Part shown: piece by piece, positions 1 to 13,100 of the stretch
Layout: each line of letters opens with the position of its first letter
Position numbering within the stretch: the first letter of the stretch is position 1
Assembly: GCA_963854835.1 (NCBI GenBank)
Contig: OY978526.1
Coordinates: 73,070,418 to 73,134,417, forward strand
Length of the DNA stretch: 64,000 bases
Reading direction: 5' to 3'
DNA from: Megamerina dolium
Taxonomy: Eukaryota; Arthropoda; Insecta; Diptera; Megamerinidae
Notes under the pieces: generated by a model
What the model saw: the letters and a program-made list of their open reading frames with translations, nothing else
The model's database searches: none
What the model was told of the DNA's origin: nothing
Program-made: the position numbers and the translations under genes

Positions 1-201
1 CAAGATTTAGCAACAAATACAATAACAATAACACAAACCACCAATGATACAAATAATCCAAATTTAAAAACAATTGGCACACATGATGCTACCGTATTAA
101 ATTTACCCTCATCATTGGCTAGTTTTGTGCAATTGAGTCAAGCGCAATTTGTTAATACTACAACTGGTCAAATAGTTGGACATATAAAAATTGAAAAATA
201 A
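1..201 (+). CDS. C-terminal end of an unidentified protein (partial, 5' end outside window)
   Basis: Reading frame 1 is open from the first base to a TAA at 199-201, giving 66 residues. The composition is rich in Thr, Asn, Gln and Ser (for example DLATNTITITQTTND near the start) and the chain ends in GHIKIEK. Such low-complexity tails are common in insect nuclear or regulatory proteins, but I see no domain and do not recognise the family. The frame starts inside an exon, so the upstream exon structure is unknown. The codons are mixed and the frame is uninterrupted, followed by AT-rich sequence full of stops, which is what a real 3' coding end looks like. It is transcribed convergently towards the galectin gene downstream. 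Confidence 0.6.
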   Translation, partial: QDLATNTITITQTTNDTNNPNLKTIGTHDATVLNLPSSLASFVQLSQAQFVNTTTGQIVGHIKIEK

Positions 202-1300
202 TTTAACAACAATAATAAGAATAATAATAATCAATTAGGCATATACATACAATGGTTCGTAGTCAAAAGTCAAAATTAAGATTCATCTTAAATTTACGAA
301 ATTTCCCAATTCAAGTTAGATCTTAATTTTTACTTTTAACTATGGGCTAATATATTGAATATATTAGTGAGAGATTAATATGTGTATTTTAATTTTTTAT
401 ATACAATATGTACGTATCCACAATAGTAGTTACCTAGCGATATAGTAAAATAAGCCAAATCTTGTATGTCATAGTTGTAGAAAAAAAAAAATGTACATTT
501 AAGCAAACAAATACATGCAATCTTTCTAGAAATTTATTTTTCTAAAATCTTCAAAGCAACAACAACAAACATACCATTTCTATTAATCTCATGAAGCAAT
601 CACTTGAAGCAATTGCTACAATTCTAGTCTTATATATTTGATTTTAATTAATGATTTATTATTTGTACGTTCAGTGTATTTTTTTCTTTTGGAATTGAGT
701 TTTAAAACTTTGACTAACATTAAAATATATTTAAGCTTGTTGGATTTTCAACATTTTAGATATATTGTTTGAATAATTGCTAAATTCATATGATCTTATA
801 ATTTTGATTATTTTCTAAATTATTTATTATTTTAATTGTGTATTTGTTTATCAACTGTTGCATATTTCATATACGATACATACCATTTGTAATTGTAATC
901 ATAGTGTACGTATTGTGCAAGTAATTTCCATTTTATTTATATGCCATTCATTTACTCGAATTTTTACATATGCTCTCCTGTCTGTATAATCTTTAAGGAT
1001 ACCTACAGTATAGTACATCTCTGCATGCATACATACATACATTACATATATACTTAATTATGCGGTAAGCGCGTTTTAAATATTTAAATCATTTCGAATA
1101 TGTTTATGATCTAAGTAAAGTTGTATCAATGTATTATTTATCATAAATAGGTATATGTAGACCATAAGTACATTGTATGCATTGCACATTTTATATGAAA
1201 TTCTCTTTATTGATACACATTAAATACATTCATACCTATGTACATAAATATATATATTTATTTTGAAATTGCCATTTAAATAAAATTGAAAAAATTAATA
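202..1300 (+). other. Probable long 3' UTR and spacer
   Basis: No coding frame is visible. The stretch is AT-rich, with ATAC/ATGT-type simple runs and an ATT run near 1498-1515 beyond it. A plausible poly(A) signal AATAAA is at 1279-1284, with another AATAAA near 1449. If the first is used, the upstream gene has a 3' UTR of about 1.1 kb. This is inference from sequence only. From about 1300 to 1930 I see nothing further. Confidence 0.3.
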
Positions 1301-1930
1301 AATCATTTTGAAAAGACAAAAAAGATGAAGATATTTTAATGTGGTATTTGTATTCATTCATCAAATAATTGTATATTAATTTTTCTATGAAGCCAGGCAC
1401 ACACTCACATACACAAGATTAACATGTAATTCAATGCACGTTGCTACAATAAAAATGTTAGGTGTGAATACATATGCTTTATCTATTCATACATATTTAT
1501 TTATTATTATTATTAATGTGAAATTTCTATTCTTACTTGAAAAATCAAGTGTGTGAAGTCATGAAAATATTTCTTTAATTGCCAAATATGTATGCCGGTA
1601 TGATGACTATAGTTTTTTTTTTAATTACTTTTATTGCCACAACGTTAGCCGAATTAGAAATTATTCATCATTATTGATTTTCAAAAAGTGATTCATCATA
1701 AGTAAGTACATACTATCATACATACATACATAATTAATAGAAATTATGGTTTTTCCAAGCACATTCATTCTACTAATACGCATAGGGTATAGATGTAATA
1801 ATTTCTTTGGTATTATTTATGTACATACCTGTTGCCAAGTGTTTACATATATTTATAAATACCTAGAGCAACATTTATTTGAACAATTGCAATGAACTTT
1901 AGCAACAATTTTTTTTTCATCCACTTAATA

Positions 1931-2980
1931 TATTGGGTGTTCGAAAAAGTTCGGTAACAAATTGTCGGTAGATGACTCTAAAATGTAACATCTCTGGCAA
2001 TATTAATTGCATCTGCTTATACTATAGCTTGTTTGAAAGGCTATATTTTAAGCTTCCTTTCCACAGAAGACATTAAACTCGTATTCTTCTGTGAAAAGTT
2101 ATTTAGGTTTAAAAATGAGTGAAAATTTGGAACATTATCGTCATAAATATTTTGGTAAGGTAAGAATGCCTCGCAGGCTGCTGAAAAGATTTGTGAAGTT
2201 TACGGAGGCGATGCTGTAACTAAAAAAACAGTGCAGAAGCAGCGAAGTGGTTTGATCGTTGTCGATCTGATGATTTTAATGTTAAAGATGCCCCTCGCTC
2301 TGGTCGACCAATTACTGAAGAAGTCGATGAGATCATGGAAAAAATTGAGCAAGACCGGCACTTAAGCAGCGTGGACGTTGCTAGGGAACTAGGCATTTAT
2401 CAACAAATAGTTATCTACCATTTGAAGAAAGCTGAATGCACAAAGAAGCTCGATGTTTGGGTGCCACATGAATTAACAATGAAAAGTGAATAACGTACGG
2501 CAATAATGTGCGAAAAAGTTCATAGATGAAGAGAGGTAAAGCTTCGCAAACGGTGGCATAGCCAGGATTGATACCAAGAAAAGTAATGTTCTGTGTCTGG
2601 TGGAATTGAAAGGTAATTGTTCATTATGAGCTACTACAACCTAGTCAAACGATTGATTATGATTTCTACCGTCAACAATTAACGAGATTTGAAGCAAGCA
2701 ATTCAATTAAAACGACCAGAATTCGTCAACAGAAAAGGTGTTGTGTTCCAGCATGACAACGCCAGACCACAGACATCTTTGATGACCCGATAGAAATTGA
2801 GAGAGTTTGGCTGGGAAGATTTGATGCATCCACCATTTATAGCCCGGAACTTGCACCTTCAGATTATCATTTGTTTCGATCTCTGTAGAATTCTCTTAAT
2901 GGTGTGAATTTAAATTCCTTAGAGGCCTGCAAAATGCAATTTTGATCAAATTTGTAACAAATTTTTCGAACACCCAATAT
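1931..2980 (+). mobile_element. Mariner-like element, decayed, with matching terminal inverted repeats
   Basis: The left end (ATTGGGTGTTCGAAAAAGTT from 1932) and the right end (reverse complement, ending at 2979) are inverted copies, with TA dinucleotides at the junctions as expected for Tc1/mariner insertion. Inside, on the plus strand, transposase-like words appear in order. The start is MSENLEHYRHKYF at 2115, followed by a helix-turn-helix region with NASQAAEKICEVYGGDAV, DAPRSGRPITEEVDEIMEK and KKLDVWVPHELT. A later block has LTRFEAS and finally LAPSDYHLFRSL. The frame is broken by several shifts and stops, and the element is about 1.05 kb against a usual 1.3 kb, so an internal part of the catalytic region is deleted. 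It cannot encode an active transposase. The motif wording resembles the mellifera/cecropia-type mariners, which is an inference from recall. Confidence 0.85.
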
Positions 2981-3479
2981 ATGAATTTTGATTGCGTCAA
3001 TTTTAGTAAAAACATACGACTATGTTTATATCAGCTTGCTTAATAAGTTCACGGATTAGCATCTTTTCAAAAATTGAAGATTGTGCAATGATTAAATTCA
3101 TTTTAAAAAGAAGGATCTAAAGACCTGGGTCTTACAAGAACCGAAAAACGATTTACAAAAATCGAAAAATGGTCTGAAAAAACAGAAAAATAACTGAAAC
3201 CGAAACAGAAAAACGACCCCGTAAGAAGAAAAAAAAAGGCTTCAAAAGAAGAATCAAAAAATTTACAAACCTCTGGTTTACTCAGAAGCGTCGTAAGTTA
3301 AAGTACTGCTAGCTCGCAGCTCAATTCAGTTTCTTTTTTTAAATAAAATTTTTGTCACACAAATATCAAAATTATTTTCTCCATTTTTTCCACAAAAATA
3401 TGGTAAATTAAATTTTTCTAAAAACGTAATCTTTCGATAAGGCCTATTTCCACTTACCAATTTTTTTAAGAAGTGGAAC

Positions 3480-3893
3480 CATTCTAAATACCGAGTTTTC
3501 CTTGGAACGCACTTACAACCTTATTGAGTCTAGGAAGAAAGACACATGAACCCTTGTAGGAGTGATAACGGACCACTGTCTCATATGACTTCATGCTGGT
3601 AGGATGGGTTTGGACCACCTCACGCATGATTTCTATAGAAGCTGCAGAGACGAGGAAGAGCTCGAAACAGCCACTTATTTGCTATGCAACTGACCTGTAC
3701 AATGCAGAATACTAAAATTATTTGTGGGTAATTATTTCTTTGAAGTCCTAGTACCGTTTTCAAAGATTGCAGTAGTTAATTTTCTGAAATTTTTAAATAA
3801 ATCCAAATATCCGCGTAGTTTCACAACGGGCTGTCTTGGTGTAAGTGTGGTCTCTCATAGAGAGGGCGGCCACACTAATCTAACCTAACCTAA
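3480..3893 (+). mobile_element. 3' end of a non-LTR retrotransposon (RNase H-containing type), decayed
   Basis: The plus strand reads as fragments such as GVITDHCLI, HAGRMGLDH, FYRSCRDEEELETATYLLCN and then PVQCRILKLFVGNYFFEVL. This is the spaced His/Cys tail that follows the RNase H domain in several insect LINEs. One in-frame stop and frame damage are present. The end reads GAGAGGGCGGCCACACTAAT followed by CTAACCTAACCTAA repeats, a 3' end also seen attached to a SINE copy at 31645-31680. It is 5' truncated: no endonuclease or reverse transcriptase is present. The exact clade is uncertain. Confidence 0.65.
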
Positions 3894-4759
3894 TATCGGA
3901 AATCGTAGCAATAATTTATGATATGAAGAAGAAGGTGGAAGACCGTCGATTGACCGAAAGGGATTGATTACAGGCCCTTCGCATCTCATTATGCAGTATG
4001 AATAATATTTTAAGTGAAATTTTGGATTAAAGAAAATTGTGTGCAACAAAAACATATTCGAATGCGATTTTTTCATTTTGAGCATTTTAGGAAAGATAAT
4101 AAGGATTTTTTGCGTCATAATGCTGCATTTAAAGATTTCCATTGATCTGCGGTTTTCGCTATTGCTTTTAACTGATTCCATGATAGAGTCCATGATGGAG
4201 TCAAATGCGAAAAGTTCCACGTAAATGCTTCTGCGGGAGGATCCCTTAGGTCTTCAACGATTCCCTTGAAATCTCATGATATTTTTTGTAAATACCGGCT
4301 TTCCAAGTGTCCTCCGCCATCTGTTCAGTTCCAATGTTGCGTATTATATTATTATACCAATTGTTTAATATTCTTGTTGTTTGGTATTTTGACTCAACAT
4401 TTTACAGTAATCCATTAGAAATTATATGTACTATTAATTACGGTATCACAATTTCCGAATTTGTGTATGAACTTATTGACGCCCCCACATACATTTATAT
4501 AATAACATATATATTTTTTGTTTTAACTGAAACGAAAGTATTCGATATTCTAAACAAATCAAAATGAATTACAAAAAATTAGTAAATATTTAAAATAGAA
4601 AAATATATTTTTAGACAGACTACTAACCATTCACTTTCTTATAGTGTGTAAGCCTTTCACTCGTAATAGTTTCCATGATCCAATATATGTACAATACAAT
4701 ACATAAAATGTATTTTATTTTAAATATAAGTTTTTGTTTAAAAGTAAAATGAAATTAAC

Positions 4760-5990
4760 AAAAACCCATTTTATTCGGTACATCGGCTTTATTATAATAG
4801 AACGGTACTTCGTTTATATGGCTGCCGCGGCTGATTTCGTCGTATAGCATTTGGCTGATATAATTTTGAAAGACCTTTATGATAGTTTCCGCCATTATCT
4901 CATGAAAAACTCGGACGGGGTTCTCTCGCTCTCCGATGCGTCAAATTTCCATTGCCAATCCGGCTGATAACACGATTACCGAACTTATCGTGCAAAATAT
5001 CGATTGTTTGATGGGCTAAGTCGCAATGCACCTTCATTCTGTAATGAGGGTGCCATCATATAGCTAGTTATGCTTTTTTTTAATCGTCGTGGCACCCGCT
5101 GGCTAAAGTGAGTGGCGAAAACCTCCTTAGAGGTTAGAGGTTGTGCGTTGGGCTTTAGAACCACCACATAAAAATTGTCCCCAATGAATAATTTGAGTAT
5201 ACCTCTGATAAGGACTACCCCTTTGGTTGATGACCCTCGCAAATGAATGTCCGATCCCTCTATAGGGAAAGTGCCTCCAGTTGATTAAAGTCCTCGGTAA
5301 ATATCAAGGTGACATCACCCCATTTCAGGAAATACGATGGACGAGACAGGGTTGTTCTGAAAGGGAATCCTGTCATATCTAGTATAGTTGCCGTGCACAA
5401 ACTCACAATGTCGGATTTTTTGCCAGTAAGAGACTCCGACATTTTTTCTCACAGTTTACACCTGTGAACGAACGGCTGGCAACAATCCGCATTAAATTTG
5501 TAATATCAGCCCAATATGTGCCCTCGCGCCGACTGATGTGAAGAACGCTATGTCTGTGAGAAAGAGAACTTCTTTCAGTGCCTCGAAAAGGTTTATGACC
5601 GCTGCCGCAGCCACGGTATCAAAATCATGCCTGGCGACTTAGGGTGGGTGAGGAAGATACTTTTGGTCCGACAGTCGAAAAATTCAGCTAGGATCTCACC
5701 TTTCTTCCACTCATTCCTACTTGGAAATAGACCCTCAATGTCACTCTCAAAAGCAAGCTTGCGATGGCAAAAGTCAGTCCTATTGTCAAGTATATCTATA
5801 GATACATGTCTAAGGATGCTACTGTGTCCTTGTTGAGTACTCTTCCAACATCCAGATTCTCTGAGCCTGAGTGCAGTTTGCGGAGCCGTACATAATATGT
5901 GCAACTCAATTGGGAGAAGGTTTCAAATAGAATCCAAGGCCGCAGTGGGGCAGGTACGACAAGCTCCACTGGCACCAACACATGCAGTGC
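4760..5990 (-). pseudogene. Unidentified decayed coding-like segment, minus strand
   Basis: This 1.2 kb stretch is clearly less AT-rich than its surroundings. On the minus strand it holds a chain of open segments in different frames: residues such as VPVELVVPAPLRPWILFETF (from 5977), DILDNRTDFCHRKLAFESDI (about 5790 down), WKKGEILAEFFDCRTKSIFL (about 5715 down), MSESLTGKKSDIVSLCTATI (from 5442) and GVVLIRGILKLFIGDNFYVV (from about 5220). They are separated by stops and frameshifts. The pattern is that of an old protein-coding insertion, most likely from a large mobile element or an integrated genome, but I do not recognise any family in it. The start and end given are approximate edges of the coding-like composition. 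Confidence 0.4.
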
Positions 5991-6184
5991 GCTGAACTTT
6001 CCGTTATTTACTGGTGTTGTAGTGCTTCCGAAAAGTTTCCCACCAAACTATTATAAATAATTGTAGAAAATAAGCCGAAATAATGCAATTAAGTGCAGTT
6101 TTTAGCTAAATTTGATGTTCACTAAAACTGAACTGAACATGATATTATTCCCAAGTATTTACTGTACCACACTATTACCTTTTG

Positions 6185-6325
6185 CGGACGGGTCTACGTC
6201 CCGGAAGCACTCGACCACGTGGTCGACCAAGGTCCATTCAACTCAGCAGTATACGCAAATGCTTTGTACGGGAACAAGCAAAGCATATCCGTATATTTGC
6301 TGCTACAACAACAACAACAACATTA
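6185..6325 (+). repeat. Dispersed repeat with (CAA)n tail, copy 1
   Basis: The sequence TTTGTACGGGAACAA, a short spacer, TCCGTATATTTGCTGCTA and then CAACAACAACAACAACA recurs at 8262-8425 and, weaker, at 13675-13745, always on the plus strand and always ending in a CAA run. A fixed 3' end followed by a short tandem tail is typical of retroposed elements (LINE or SINE 3' ends). No coding region is attached. Confidence 0.6.
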
Positions 6326-7104
6326 CCTTTTGCGCACGAGTTATCCACACCATGATTTATATGATAATTTAAATCTTATTAACATTATTTTGCAAAATAA
6401 CATAAGTGAAGAATCAGATTTTTTTTATATTAAAATATTGACTTTATTGTATACTAAAAAACATATAATAAAATTACAAATTGTTCTCCTTGCTAACAAG
6501 TATGGAATTATGTTGAAAATAAAAACGAATAATACATTAAATTACTATAATTACAAAGTCAAATGCTGAAGAATGTTTAAATTAAAATTTCACCAAATGT
6601 ACAAATAACAATTACATATTTCTCATTACTTATTACTTTGTAGATACTATATGTATGTATGTATGTATAATGAATTGACTTAATAGCTGCACAAGTTAAT
6701 TGCCTGAGTGTTTATTAAATTGTATATTTTTTTTTTATATATTCTTTGGTTGCTAGCGCTGTCTGATTATAATAGTTTTATAAACTAAACTTAAATATAC
6801 AAATTGGCATAAAATAATGTGTAATGTGCTTTCGAAATATATTTTTATGTGTACCTACTAGTATAGTGTGGCAGCAAATATGTATTGGAATTGTATTATA
6901 TTGTATGGAAAAGTAATACTATATTATATGCATATATAAGCATTAAGTACGTACATTAATATACAGTAACAAATGACGACAAAGAAATAAACAAACATGA
7001 TATTGGAGACATTTTTTAAATCAAAATCACAAAATCATATGTGTTCGTTAAACAATAAGAATAAAATTAAATGAAAAAACTAAAACAAAAAAAAAAACGC
7101 ATTT

Positions 7105-10100
7105 TTATTCGTATACTAATGTCAATTCCAGAATTTTCTGAACATCACCCCAAACATGTAATGATTTAATATCGCTCAATTCAAAATGAGGTTCATAGCG
7201 TGCGATCAAATTGTGACCTTCCGTGTACACGTAAATGGCATCTAATGCAAATATGAATTCCAATGAAAATGCATTACCTAGAAATGAAATTTTCGATAGA
7301 AAAAACATATTTAAATTAGTATTATTATGTAATGAATGTAAGATTTTGCAGAAAAAGAAGACATAGTTGAAGGATATCCAAATAATGTACTAACCATCCA
7401 ATCTATTAGATGCTTTCTCTAAGTGATTCATCCATTCGCCATTTAGTTTAAAGTTTTCGATAATTAAATTTTGTTGGGTGGCCCATTTGAAGTGATATGT
7501 GATATTGTTCAGAGGTTCATCAACTTCATTTGCAAAATTTATTGAAAATCTAAAATGATAAAATTAATATGGTTAGTTGGCAGTATGTATCTACATATAA
7601 TATTGTTAAAAGTTCTTTTTTAATTAAATAATATATTTAAACAAATTAAAAAATAAATTATTTTCGGCATCAATGAATAAGAGGATTTAAATTTAGACTT
7701 TAAGAAGACTCTGATATAAAAAGAACGTAAGCACACATGAAAATCGACAAATAATCCCAGGAATCGCCCCTAGAGCGGTTAAATGTATGACTGACTGCAT
7801 TAATTTCTTCTTCTCAACATTTTCTTCAAACATATTTACCCTCGAATGTACACCCTTGATTAGCCTCACATACAAAATGAACACAAAAGCGTCTGAAAAT
7901 CGTCTTTTAACCACATAGCTGCCCAGGAATCGCTTTTAGAGGAGTACACAAACATACTTACTTCCTTTTTTCACCCCTTAAGCGGACTAACTACCTTACA
8001 AAAATGAATACATTTGAAAATCGACAACAAAGCCAGAGAAATCCGCCCTAGGGGGTAAACTATATGACTGACCTCTATTAATTTTTCATTAACAACATTT
8101 CTTCCAAACATACTTATCCCCAAACGATAAATCGATAAATAACCTCATAACTGAATAGGAATCACCCCTAAAGTAGTAAAATGTACGACTGCTTTTTATA
8201 CAATTTTCCTCCTTAGAATTTGATACGAAATTATTTACAACCGATCGCCCTCCCTTAAGTGGATCCCCAAGAATTGACGGTTCTACTTTTCGGAAACACT
8301 CGAACACGTAGTAGCCCAAAGTCGTCCATTCACCTCATCAAAATACCGAATTGCTTTGTACGGGAACAAAACAAATTATTTCCGTACTTTTGCTGCTACA
8401 ACAAATACAACAGCAACAAATTGACCGAAAAACGCTTGAAAATCGAAAATGGTTGCCTTGGAAATGCCTCTAAGGTGATTATATTCTTCTCTATATTTTC
8501 TTTGAATATCCGCACTCCCCTTTAAGTGGACTTCCATACAAAATGAATATAAAACCGTTTAAAAATCGACAAATAACCCCAGAACTGAACAGGAATCGCT
8601 TCTAAAACGGTTAAAGATATGACAGTCGCCCATTAATTGCTACTTTTCAACATTTCCTCGAATATACTTATACACGATCGCCCACCCTTAAGCGAACTCT
8701 CATACAAAATGACCGAAAAACACATGAAAATCGACAATAGCTACTCTGAAATAACTCGTAGAGTAACAAACTGTATAGCGAATGTCTATTAATACAATAT
8801 TTCATCATCAACGTTTTCTCTAAAGATTCTTACCCCATATATCAGATTCTTAGGGGAACTTCTCCAGAAAATTGATGCTTTTCTAATGCCTGGTTAAACC
8901 ACCAAAAATGAGGGGTTTCGAAATCATTAATTTCTTTATGCTTTCTTACGAAGAAATATTTTAAATTATACAGATTTTATATTTTTCTTTGAGCAAAGCC
9001 ATTGAAAAATTTGATCCCCCGTAATATACATCGATTCATACGTATATCTGTACAAAGTATTGTCATACTTTGCCAATCATAAAGATGAAAATACAAAATA
9101 AATACAATACGTAATAGTATCCAGCAGCTTGTATATTATGATACATGCAAATTTGGTATTTTCTACCGATACTTACCGGCAAGCTGTCTGGAATGAATCA
9201 CGTGTCGCGCTCTAATAGCATTGCGATAGTATGGAAATAGTGTTGATTGTTTCATAAGTCATGTAAATTGGAGATTTTTTATTTAAATGAATTTAATTAA
9301 CGTTGAATATAAAATGGTTTGCAATAATTATATTTTTTTTGTTCAACAAATTTAAATACATATATCTGAATTATTTTTCTATTTTACTCTCAATCGTTTG
9401 TAATTAAATCGTTTATTAAGCATTGTTAATTGATTTCATTAAAATATCTGTATTTTAATTGATTCAAACTCAGCTCATTAATATGCTATTTCTTTGGATT
9501 TGGATATTTTTAATTATTCATTTTTAAATCGAATATTTTCGAGAGTTGTCATCAAGCCTTATGAATTATTTAAAGAAAAATAAAACTAGATTTAATTTTA
9601 TTAACAAAATTTGGCATACAGAAAGTAACAAAAAAGAAGAAAATTTATGGTTTGGTTTATAAATAGCAATTATTTGTAAGTCTTTGCATTGCATTCTTGG
9701 TAAATAAGTGTGTACGATAAGAAGGAATGTGATCATTGTGATTATTATAGGATCAAATGAGAGATACAGAGATAAAGAGCAATATTTTTAAACTTGATCC
9801 ATCCTGTGCCGCAAATGTGATGTCATCATGGAGGTGATAGAGGGTTTTTAATCAGTTGTCATAACGAAATTGTTCATTTATTGTCAAAATCGTTTTTATA
9901 TTGCTTCAAACAATATTTTGATGAATATTTTGATCAATATGCACAAGTCGTAATCTTCTATGTAACGATATTAATTTAAATAGTAAATTTCTAAAAAATT
10001 TGAAAATCTCATTAAACTCAATTTAAATAATGCTTAATTCAAATTTCCAAGAATTGTTAAATAGAAATTTAAAAATAATTTTTTTTTTGCAAGTAATTAC

Positions 10101-13100
10101 TCAAAAATATAATGAATTTGTATACACATTCTATAATCGTTGATTGAATTTCAAATTAAGCACGTTCAATATATATATTTCAAGCATAGAAAATTTGTTT
10201 GGTCTTGTTTTTTTTTTTTTTGGGAGGTTATATGGTTCACAAAAAATATATAATATGTGCACAATTAATATTAAGACATTTGAAAAAAAAAAATGTGTTT
10301 TTTCATGCTTTTTAAAGATAATGATAGGTACTGATAAAAGTTACTGATAATATTATTATTCATCATAGATTTCATATATGTATGAACACTTACCTAACAC
10401 AAAACGTTTTCATTTTTAGAATTGAAATTTGAGCATAAATATTAATAAGTACCATCCTCATAGTTTCAAGTGTCTAATAGTTAACATATCGTAATATATT
10501 TAGATGTATATTAACAAATGTCGAGCAAAAAAATTGCAAATTAGCACTCAATATGCAATTATATTAATCTAAAAGTCATTTGGAAATTTTCGAGAAAATT
10601 AAATTGAATCGAAAATTATAAAATAGTTTGTAAATGCTAAATATACTTGATGATTTGATATCTTAAAATGGTACATCTTGGCAGATCTTGATTAAATTTA
10701 TAAAGAAAATTTGTAGAGGTTAAAGTATTTATATGATGAGTGGGAAATGCTCAAAAATGCACAAAAAAACATTTTATTGAAAATATTACGTCGATAGTAA
10801 GTCAGAAAATTATAATTATTTGAAAATTGTTGAACCAAACTGCAAACTAAAAGATATTCTGTGGTAAAAAGTTAAAAAATAGATCATAACAAGGTTGAAA
10901 ACATCTAATAATCTTTCAAAATAGTCTAAAATGAAATATATAAATCATTTAATCCAGTCATTACTTATATAATGTAAGAATTTTACTTGAAATGAGAATT
11001 TCACTATGAAATGTTAAATAAAATTGAATTATACAATGTTCAAAAGACAAGCGAATTACTCAATTCGGCAATATCGGCATAGAAAAACTGTCAAGTGAAA
11101 TTGAGATAAATTCCACAAATAACAACATTAGAGAAGTTTTTTTTCTAACTTCAACAAATGAAATTTTCAACTATTTTTGCAGGATTTTTGATGGTGCAAA
11201 GAAATTATTCACGTTTTTAAGATTCCCACAATTTGTTATACAATTTCAATGCAATTGTAGATGATCACGAAAATCTGACAACGGATTCGGATTCCAGTGA
11301 CCCTAAATCCGTCGGATATCATAGTTTTCTTCTATTTTGAGATTATGTACAATAATAAAAGAAAATATAAACTACAAATTTTATGGACAGAACGGACTGA
11401 ACAAGTCCTTGTTTAACTGAAAAGTAAAAAAAAAATATTTAAGTTACAAGAAAATCTATTTAATTTGCTGCCTTATGGACAGAAATGCAAATAATATATT
11501 TTCTTTAGTTTCAAATTAGGGTATTATTTCAATGTCGTAAAATTTTAAGATGCGTAAAACACGTGGGCACGTAGGTTTAGACAAAGTTTTAAAATAGTCT
11601 TAAATTTGACAATAACTAAATGTTTCTTGACAGTTTGACCGTTATTCATATCATTTATTTATTTATTTTATATAAAATTTTAAGCTAAATTTAATAAAAA
11701 TAAACTACGAGTATTAACTGAGACGTTTTCTTTGACGGTCACACATTGAATCTTAAATGCAAAAACTTTGCTCGGCACTGTGTACGCGTGTGCGTGTGTG
11801 TCTGACATTGTAGAAACATATAATGATTTCAAGTGAAATTTCTAATGAAGAGTCAATTAATATTGTATTTTCATACATCTGTTAATACCATAAATGATTA
11901 GTTAAAAATCTGACAAAAATTTTATGACAAATTGTATATCCTCTTAATATCAGCAATTTGACATCTATGTTAATTCTTTTTTTTCTGTGGAATTCTTATT
12001 GTTGTGACTCTTCATTGACAATAACTTTAACAGATTTCACACGCTTACCCTACTCCATGTAGATTAATGTGAGGCATACGAAATTAAAATAAATGTGTCT
12101 GCTATTCTTTTATTGGTGATGATGTCATTAGAGCAAAATTTGTAAATATGTATATTAGTGCCTTGCTATACTATACTGCTCCAAGAAGAAAGTCTCAAAT
12201 TCTTGTCTTGCATGTTGCTTTTTTGCTTCTTCCTCTTCTTATTTTTTTTTAACAATACAAAAATCAATAATATGAATATATTGGTAATTTCCACAAATAT
12301 TTCAAACATTTTGGTTACTTTGTGTTTAATGCTTTATTAAAATATTTGTTGTTTTTGCACTTGTTTTTTTTTTTTAATTTACTATTAATAAGAAAATTTA
12401 TGTTAGTTTTTCCTTTTCAAATTTCTCACGTAGTTGCATGTATTCTGGCAAAAATTCAGTTTTGGGGAAAAAGAAATACATTATTTTATCCTAGTAGGAA
12501 CAGTAATTTTTTGCACTAAAAAATTTTTGATTCATCAATTCTACTCCGACATTTTCACCGTAAGGAGCTAAGGATCAACCACAAAACCAAAAACGTTTGC
12601 ATAAAGCTGCATTGAAGATGAAGTTAAATTTTAGGGTTGTCGCAAAAAAATATGATGGATCGAATTTCCATCTGCGAAACCAAGGTCAAATGGAACAACA
12701 TTGACCCATTTCTTAAAACGGTGGTGGCTGTGTATGAGAAATAATTCACATGCGGATATATTCCGCAATCATAATTGTAGGTAAATCGCGATGAAGCAGC
12801 TCAAACAGTAATGAAACCAGAACAAATAGCCCAGAAGGTTTTGCTTTGCATTTGGTTGGACTGAAAAGGAATCATCTCTTATGATTTGTTTTCATATGGC
12901 TCCAAAATATTAAATTCGAACACCTAACGTCAACAATAGAACCAACAGGAGAGCCGTGAAGATCCATCAGAACAATGTCAGCTCACACACGTTTACAGTA
13001 TGCCGCCAAAAACTCCGGAAACGTGGTTGGAAAGTTTTAATGTATCCACTTTATATTTCCACTATGAAAACTATGAAAAATTGACATCAAGTTAAGATTG

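Noticed and set aside
9177..9255. Minus-strand exon-like frame MKQSTLFPYYRNAIRARHVI with a strong GTAAGT donor, as an alternative first exon for galectin
   Set aside because: Joined at the strong donor it is out of frame with the exon at 7549; only a weak downstream GTAGAA donor would restore the frame. The exon at 14467-14555 joins in frame and matches the galectin fold.
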